Positions 57,591 through 64,000 of a stretch of 64,000 nt of DNA are shown here, in pieces. How positions within the stretch are numbered: position 1 is the stretch's first letter; each line of letters opens with the position of its first letter. Where the stretch lies: the NCBI GenBank assembly GCA_021234155.1, contig JAJEKV010000006.1, positions 10,139,003-10,203,002 on the forward strand, written 5' to 3'. This DNA comes from Isoetes taiwanensis (lineage: Eukaryota; Streptophyta; Lycopodiopsida; Isoetales; Isoetaceae). A program made the translations under genes and the position numbers. A model generated the notes under the pieces. It was not told the DNA's origin and did no database searches. It saw nothing but the letters and a program-made list of their open reading frames with translations.

Positions 57591-58779
57591 ATGGTACGTA
57601 GTTATGATACCAATGACCACACATCCAACAAAATGCATGTTTACATTTTATAGAATTGTGTAGGGGGAAGGCGTGGGTTGAACTGCAGATTCTACCTCAC
57701 CCCAATTCAATGTTAAAGCCCCACAACGGCTTTTTAGATAATATGGGATACTTGAAAACCAAACGAGAAAAAGTTTAATATTAAAGTTTTCAAATAGATA
57801 CCCCACCAAGGTTAATCATTCCAAAGCTAGAAGCTTAGGAAAGCCTTGCTTTCGAGCTATTAAGAATTTCAAAACGTTTTTAAGGAAAAGAAAGAACTTT
57901 TTGTTGCACATGATCAACAAGAAGCACTTGTCCTCTTATATAGTAGACCAAAAATGTTCAAAGATCAATAATATATAAGCCAAGAAAATGCCTTAACACG
58001 TCAAATATTTTGTTGCACATGACTAACAAAAAGCATTTGTCCTCTTATGTAGTCAAGACATGCCATATAGATGCCTTTAACACCTTAATTCTGATATATC
58101 TAGCAGATATATCTAGCAGACACACATTTGAAGACAATAATATATAAGTAAAAAGCAAACCATACATATAGATGCCTTCAACACCATAAATTTGGCTCTG
58201 ATTGAGGCAGACCACTTTCTATGTAAATTCTACGACCCCCAAAAAAAAAAAAAAAAAGAGGTTATTGTGTGAAACATGATGCATAGAAACATGGCTTTAA
58301 TATTTCACATAATTGAGTTTAATGGAATGTGTAAGAAGAAGATATCCAACATCCGGAACAACAAGAAAAGGAGGGTTGAGGCATTGCTTAGTGGGCAAGG
58401 AAATGGCGTGAGGATGGAGACAGTAGACGAAAGGACTCATGGTGTTTGTCAACCTTGCCTACATATGCACCTCACAGTCAACCAAGAATGGTTAACAGGA
58501 TCTAACAAACCTAGTAAAGGTGTGAAAGGGCAAGGATTTTGCCCTCAATTATTTGGCAAGTATGCAATAAAAAAAGGAAAACAAGTTGATGCTTTTAAAG
58601 TTTGTTTTTATCTCAATCTATGTAAATATCGGATATGGTCATGTTTAAAGCAGTCTCAAATCACAAAAAATTGGCCGTCCATAGAAATGACTTGTGTTTG
58701 TTTAACATGACAAAGACCTAGATATACCACGAATATACCCGCGGTTTGGATTTATTTACTCAAGCTCAAAAGGCCTCGT
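57591..58779. other. Intergenic, with one unrecognised 144-codon frame
   Basis: Contains a poly(A) run near 58240 and an open frame at 58276-58710 (plus strand, MMHRNMALIFHIIEFNGMCK at its start) that shows no domain, signal peptide or upstream promoter I can point to. I treat it as doubtful. Confidence 0.2.
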
Positions 58780-58851
58780 GTTAAAAATGAAATTGCAATT
58801 TGGCCACCAGAGATAGCCTAGGAATTGTCAAATTGCAATTTCATTTTTAAC
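58780..58851. repeat. Perfect 23-bp inverted repeat, 26-nt loop
   Basis: 58780-58802 (GTTAAAAATG...) and 58829-58851 are exact complements over 23 bases; the loop is 58803-58828. It lies 253 bases before the kinase start codon, so it may sit in that gene's promoter or leader. AT-rich stem. Confidence 0.85.
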
Positions 58852-59103
58852 GTCTCTTTTCCGCTGAAAGAGATGCTGACCAGCACCCGACCTTGGAGCT
58901 GGCAGTGTCCGGCGAGCAGCAGATCCGGCAGACCTAGGTTATGGCATGGCATACCAGAATTTTTCCTGCAGCTTCTAGTCTCACAATTTCCAGCAATTCT
59001 GTCGTAGGGCTTTGGCCCCTCTTGCCATTTCCTCGTCTATCGAATCCTTCGGGTGCGAACTGATTCAAGCCATTGCCCATAAATTTGTTGCATATACATC
59101 ATC

Positions 59104-61230
59104 ATGAAGACAGAATTTGGTGGAGGATTGGCTTTGCTAGCTTGTGTAATCATGTGCCCATGCTTCCCAGCTAGAAAAAAGGGTGGGGAGTCCTTCGGAT
59201 CAAAGTGTAAGTTTATTCGTGTTTCTAATTTCTAGTATGCATGTATTAGGAAATCTAGGCTAGAATTGGTTAGTTTCCAATTAATTTCGAATGGTGTCCA
59301 AATTCATACCCACCAACAAACACTGTATGTTTACAAATTCTGTTTTTTATAGGACACAGTTAACATTCAGAACTGTTTCCATATACGCGTTGCTCTTTAT
59401 ATGTATTCATTCACCAACTAAGAAAACGTTCCATAGCATTGGGAAAACACATCGAATAGGATTGTTTATTGAAAGCTATAAAAAAAAAGACAAGAAAGTC
59501 TGCATTCTCAATGTGGATGATAGTACGCTTAATAAACTTTTATAGCTGAGATGTTAATTTTCTGGCAGCTCTTCCACGAAGTTCTTCAACGAATTCAGGA
59601 GTTTCCTACTCCATTTCTCAGCTGACTAAAGCGACCCAAAATTTCGCTGAGAGTAATATAATTGGACACGACGGTTTTGGAGTACTTTACAAGGGAAAAC
59701 TTCCAGATGGTACCCTTATTGTTGTCAAGCGTGCTAAAAAGGTTTTTTTTCTTTTCTCTCTTCTGCTTATTCATATTAAATGAAAGTATGAAATGTACTG
59801 TTGTGCCACCATTAGGCCCTTATGCCTGGTAACATGCAGCTCACATGGCATACAGGGCAATCAAGATGCTGCCTCATTCTAACATTTCTTCAGCAGGATA
59901 TTATGTTCTTCAATATGGAGCTGTAATTAAGGGTTATCACCTCCTTGACTTCTCTCATCAGTTTGTGAGATAACATTTCTTGAGAAACGAGTAACCAAGG
60001 AGGCATAGTCATAGTAGATTGGAGATAACTGCACAAATTGTTTTTCCGAATATATACTTGGAAGGCGTTTTAATACCTCTTCTTTTATTTTGAGCAATTA
60101 TTTTTATTGATAACAGTTTTAAGCATATAATTTGACAAATGGGTGCAATTTGATACTTGCAGCTGGATTCTCGGCGTGTCTTAGAGTTCAAAAATGAAAT
60201 TAATATGCTTTCAAAGATTGAACATTTAAACCTTGTCAGGCTGCTTGGATCTGCAGAGGACCATCAGCAACGTATACTTGTAATGGAATATGTGCCAAAT
60301 GGAAACCTACGTGAGCATCTTGATGGTAAAGTGTAATACATCCCTCTGGAGGCTGGTCTATTCTTATTATACCAATTACAAATATGTCACCCTCACCAAT
60401 CTTGCTGTCTACCTGCAGGTGTATATGGGGATACATTGAATTTTGGGAGAAGGTTGGATATTGCCATTGATGTTGCGCATGCTCTCACTTATCTTCATTT
60501 ATATGCAGGTAATGATTTGAGTTATGGCAGAAAGAGGAGGGATCTTTGTTTTTGTTGATTTCTTAGATCCATTTTTAACTTACAGACCAGCCAATTATCC
60601 ATAGGGATATCAAATCTATAAGTATTTTCCTCACTGATAACTTTAGAGCCAAAGTAGCTGAATTTGGCTTCTCAAAAATTGGACCCTTGGAGGGAGGTGC
60701 AACTCATATTTCGACACAAGTGAAAGGAACAGCAGGATATCTGGATCCAGAATACCTACATACAAATAAACTGACAACAAAAAGTGATGTCTATTCTTTT
60801 GGCATACTTCTGGTAGAGTTATTCTCAGGGAGGAAACCGATAGAGATGCGGAGGCCAAATGAAGAACGCATCACCATACGATGGGTAATGTTCATTTGTC
60901 TAGTTCTGGTGTTCTCGCAATTTCAGCAAACCTTACTATCCAGGCATTTTGTGTGATTAGGCTTTCAAAAAATCTGCAGAAGGCAACTTGGCTGAAGTCT
61001 TGGATCCTAAGCTGGAAAAAACAGAGAACATTTATTCTACGTTTGAAAAAATAACAGAACTTGCATTCCAGTGCTCTGCGCCTTCTAGAAGGGACAGGCC
61101 ATCAATGAAAGAAGCATCGGAGACATTATGGGAAATCAGACGAGACTTCCAAGCAAGCTTGTCATATACAACAACGCCGAGAAGGTCATCTCATGAGTTG
61201 CCAGCTGGGCCATTTAGTAGAGAAACATAG
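59104..61230 (+). CDS. CRCK: CRCK-like receptor-like cytoplasmic kinase, probable pseudokinase
   Basis: Six exons: 59104-59206, 59569-59741, 60163-60325, 60419-60508, 60586-60884, 60961-61230 (TAG 61228-61230). All introns are GT-AG and all phases join, giving 365 residues. Residues 1-24 ([20 protein letters not shown]...) are hydrophobic with Cys, a possible membrane anchor. The kinase domain runs from about 60 to 345: IGHDGFG loop (66-72), VVKRAKK with Lys88, alpha-C Glu104, HRD 182-184, [11 protein letters not shown] activation segment, then [19 protein letters not shown] and [18 protein letters not shown], a tail typical of calmodulin-binding receptor-like cytoplasmic kinases. Oddities: the catalytic-loop Asn is Ser189 (HRDIKSIS) and DFG is EFG (Glu202), so both Mg-coordinating residues are replaced. 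It more likely acts as a binding or regulatory partner than as an active kinase. The first exon is inferred from phase match and a good donor. Confidence 0.85.
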
Positions 61231-61777
61231 TGATTGTTTTAGAGGTTCTTTCTTCAGGTGAGCTGTTTTGTAACTGAAGCACCAGTATCTAATTAGTGGA
61301 AACATCATAATCATCTATATGTAATGGAAAGATATTATTCTGCTCTCTGCAGGCTTTTCTGAGATGGCCCTTATAGTCTGCTTATGTAGCTGAATATGTA
61401 TTTGCACTTATACCTCCAAGGGAGTATTGTGTGTGGAGTTAGGGGCTATACGGGATGATGCATCTGTAAGATGTTGGATTCTTCCTAGAAGTGTTTCCAT
61501 CTCTCCACGTGTATAGATGACCATCTTTTGCTAGCGTGCAATGCATGAAAATACAGTCCATCTGTAACGGAGGTTCAAAAGTTCGTGGAACATGTGAAGG
61601 AGCATTATTGCATTGTTTGATAATTATTATTTACGTGATCTTTTCGTGTGCTAAGATACTGAAATTCTTTACTAAAGTGCCATTTTATGACACATAAATT
61701 TCCACATCAGAATAGATTTCCCAGGTTAAATAGCACTTTAGTCAGTTGGGTTGTAAAAGCAAATTCAGAAGCATCAT
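61231..61777. other. Convergent intergenic space between kinase and PPR genes
   Basis: Holds the 3' UTRs of the two facing genes. No canonical AATAAA cluster stands out and I see no repeat or RNA gene. Confidence 0.5.
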
Positions 61778-63997
61778 CTACAGCTTCTCTAACAATAACC
61801 TCCAAGAACTTGTATCCTTTCTCATGCTCGCAAGTTTTCTCAGTTGTTCTATATGAGCAGCATTTTCTGCCATATCAGCACTAGCATAGATGTTTGCCAT
61901 AAGCACATATGCAGGTGCACAATGGGGATCTAAGTAAATTACTTCTTTGAAGCACTGCCTACCTAGTTCCACATTGCCATACATTTGGCAAGCATTCAAT
62001 AAGGATGTCCACCCAATAATGTTGGGTTCAACATTGGTTCGAAGTAAATCTTCGGCTTCATTCCACCGACCTGCCCGACCAAGAAGGTCGACCAAGCAGT
62101 TATAATGACAAATATCTGGTGAAATGCTGTAGCCATATCCCATACACATAAAATACTGATGGCCTTCATCTACTAACCCTGCATGACGACATGCTAGGAG
62201 AATACTAGCCAATGTGACTTCATTTGGTTTTATGCCACTCTTCTGCATCTCTTCAAGATACTGCCTGGCCAGCCTAGTCTCCCCGTTATAGGCATGGCCT
62301 GAAATCAATGCAGTCCAAGAGATAACATTTGGATCTGGTAATTCTGCAAACACCAGCAGCGATTCTTCCAGACTCCCACATTTAGCATACATGTCAATAA
62401 GAGTGTTCCCAAGTGCAATATCTGGTGCAAGTGTATCTTCAATGACCTGCTTATGGATCAACCTTCCTTGCTCAATTGCACCTATGCAACCACAAGCTTT
62501 CAATATACTTAAAAAGCTGATCTTGTTCGGCATTGTACCCGCTTCTTGCATCTTTTTGTATAAATTTAAAGCAGGAACGCATTCCCCTTGCTGGGCATAT
62601 CCTCCAATTATCGCATTCCATGATATGACATCCGGATTGCTTAATTTGTCAAAAACTCTATGTGCATCTTCTAAATTGCCACATTTTGCATACATATCAA
62701 TAAGTGTAGTTCCTGCAACGTTAGACCCAAGTCCACTTTTTGTTAACTGGTCATGAATAAGCCTACCCTGATCTATTGCCCCTATGATGCCGCATGATTT
62801 TAGCGCACTGGAAAAGGCAATCCTGTTTGGCTTCATCCCTTGGCTTTGCATCCTTTCAAAAAGTTGCACAGCTGGAAGACATGCACCATGCCTAGCATAT
62901 GCTCCTATCATTGCATTCCATGTGGCTACATTTGGGTTCCATAATTCATTGAACATTTTGCATGCTTCATCCAGTGTTCCACATTTACCATACATATTGG
63001 CAAGGATACTCCCCAAAGCATCTTCAACATTACTGTACACATATTTATTTCTTATCATGTAGCCATGGATGAGCCTGCCATGCCCAATGGCACCTATATT
63101 ACTGCATGCCTTCAGAACAGTCAATGCTATAACTTCATTTGGTCTAATGCCCTCCTGTTGCATTCTCTCGAAAAGTTCCAGAACGACAGAGTTTTCACCA
63201 TGGCGACCATAACCTGAAAGCATTGCACCCCATGACATTATATCTCGATTTGGCAATTGATCAAAAGCTTCCCGTGCATTCTCTAGGCTCCCACATTTCC
63301 CATACATGTCTACAAGAGCATTTCCTATAACAGGATCTGATAAAATACCCTTTTTGCTGATATCTTCATGAATGCTCTTACCCTCTTCTATGGCTCCGAT
63401 ACTGCCACATGCTTTCATTATACCTAAATATGTGATTTTATCTGGTTGTATCCCTTTGTCTTGCATTGATCTAAAAAGATCAAGTGCAGCAGTGCCTTCC
63501 CCACTTTGTGCATATCCACCAATGATCGCGTTCCATGAAACCAAGGACTGGTGTGGCAATGAATTGAAGATGCTACACGCTTCCTTAAAATTTCCAGATT
63601 TTGCATACATGTCAACAAGGGCACTTGCAACTGCAGCATCTAATTCAAACTCGGTGCCTATTAATGTGTTGTGAATAAATCTACCCCAATGTATTGACCT
63701 TGTACTGCTACATGCTTTCAAAACACTGGAAAACGTGACCTCATTTGGTTCAGTATTACCTTGTCGCATTCTTTCAAATAATTCTAGGGCGAGAGTATCC
63801 TTCCCATGTTGTGCATATCCTGAAATCAATATAGTCCATGAAATAACATCACGGTTATGCAGTGCCTCAAAGACTTTTTTTGCCTCCTTTAGACTCCCAC
63901 ATTTGGCATACATGTGAACAAGGGCATTACCTACTACAACTCCTGATACAAGCCCATCGTAACAAATTCTACCATGGATGAGCCTGCCATGCTCCAT
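61778..63997 (-). CDS. Pentatricopeptide repeat (PPR) protein, PLS class with E-like end, 5' partial
   Basis: Intronless frame of at least 739 residues, stop at 61780-61778. PPR proteins bind organelle RNA and serve in editing, splicing or stability. Blocks of about 101 residues repeat, each with NALVDMYAKCGSL, RDVISWNAIIxGYAQxG, ALxLFxxMQ and GIxPNEVTFxSVLKAC phrases (for example 62610-62650, 63480-63530, 63790-63840). At least six P-type blocks with L/S repeats between them are visible. The C-terminus (LLACRHAGLVDEG, DLLGRAGRWNEAEDLL, PTYVLMANIYAS-like) matches the E region and ends SWRLLLEKL without a DYW domain. Residue 1 here (MEHGRLIHGR) lies in mid-repeat, so the true start, and probably a transit peptide, lies beyond 64000. 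Convergent with the kinase gene, 547 bp away. The frame is intact. Confidence 0.93.
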   Translation of the reverse strand: MEHGRLIHGRICYDGLVSGVVVGNALVHMYAKCGSLKEAKKVFEALHNRDVISWTILISGYAQHGKDTLALELFERMRQGNTEPNEVTFSSVLKACSSTRSIHWGRFIHNTLIGTEFELDAAVASALVDMYAKSGNFKEACSIFNSLPHQSLVSWNAIIGGYAQSGEGTAALDLFRSMQDKGIQPDKITYLGIMKACGSIGAIEEGKSIHEDISKKGILSDPVIGNALVDMYGKCGSLENAREAFDQLPNRDIMSWGAMLSGYGRHGENSVVLELFERMQQEGIRPNEVIALTVLKACSNIGAIGHGRLIHGYMIRNKYVYSNVEDALGSILANMYGKCGTLDEACKMFNELWNPNVATWNAMIGAYARHGACLPAVQLFERMQSQGMKPNRIAFSSALKSCGIIGAIDQGRLIHDQLTKSGLGSNVAGTTLIDMYAKCGNLEDAHRVFDKLSNPDVISWNAIIGGYAQQGECVPALNLYKKMQEAGTMPNKISFLSILKACGCIGAIEQGRLIHKQVIEDTLAPDIALGNTLIDMYAKCGSLEESLLVFAELPDPNVISWTALISGHAYNGETRLARQYLEEMQKSGIKPNEVTLASILLACRHAGLVDEGHQYFMCMGYGYSISPDICHYNCLVDLLGRAGRWNEAEDLLRTNVEPNIIGWTSLLNACQMYGNVELGRQCFKEVIYLDPHCAPAYVLMANIYASADMAENAAHIEQLRKLASMRKDTSSWRLLLEKL

Positions 63998-64000
63998 AGC

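Noticed and set aside
62391-63917. Plus-strand frames opposite the PPR gene
   Set aside because: Antisense shadows of a strongly coding minus-strand PPR frame.

Overview
This is an AT-rich, repeat-dominated piece of a vascular-plant nuclear genome. Spliced genes with short GT-AG introns, a long intronless PLS/E-type PPR gene, a ZIP transporter exon, a CRCK-type kinase gene and heavy nesting of plant transposable elements all point that way. The PPR style and the repeat load suggest a large-genome land plant such as a homosporous fern; that narrower placement is inference.

Layout. 1-600: first exon of a ZIP metal transporter on the minus strand, continuing off the left edge. 1.0-5.3 kb: a nearly complete but decayed non-LTR retrotransposon (LINE-1 here), preceded by a tRNA-like A/B-box segment. 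5.6-37.1 kb: two direct copies of a roughly 5.3-kb non-coding unit (U1, 5868-17390; U2, 19487-37110), each broken open by later insertions. U1 holds a 5'-truncated LINE (LINE-2) and a Helitron-like element carrying plant gene pieces. U2 holds a LINE (LINE-3) that contains a non-autonomous LTR retrotransposon, whose 5' LTR in turn contains an inverted sister copy of that Helitron-like element and a small LINE tail. U2 also holds a retroposon with poly(A) and target-site duplication, a third Helitron-like element, and a fourth carrying eight exons of a katanin p80 (KTN80) pseudogene. Comparing U1 with U2 gives empty sites for many of these insertions.

37.1-42.3 kb: a fold-back array, one inverted and three direct arms, made of tRNA-like modules, CACGTG-bearing subrepeats and long TTC/GAA-periodic tracts. 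42.3-51 kb: T-skewed sequence with another LINE 3' end, one CACTA transposon terminus, tandem repeats, a fold-back MITE and a decayed L1-type LINE on the minus strand. 51-58 kb: duplicated non-coding blocks, a broken GIY-YIG nuclease-like segment and a GC-rich fold-back element.

59.1-64 kb is the genic end. A six-exon CRCK-like receptor-like cytoplasmic kinase gene (365 residues, reading frame intact across all splices) lacks the catalytic-loop Asn and has Glu for the DFG Asp, so it is a probable pseudokinase. Convergent to it is a PPR gene (at least 739 residues, 5' end outside the window), probably acting in organelle RNA processing.

Most notable: a LINE family whose 3' ends share a two-part stem-loop with compensatory base changes but different microsatellite tails; a gene-fragment-capturing element family that inserts precisely at A^T without target duplication; the CRCK pseudokinase; the fold-back array; and the GIY-YIG relic. 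All calls come from reading the sequence; no database search was run.
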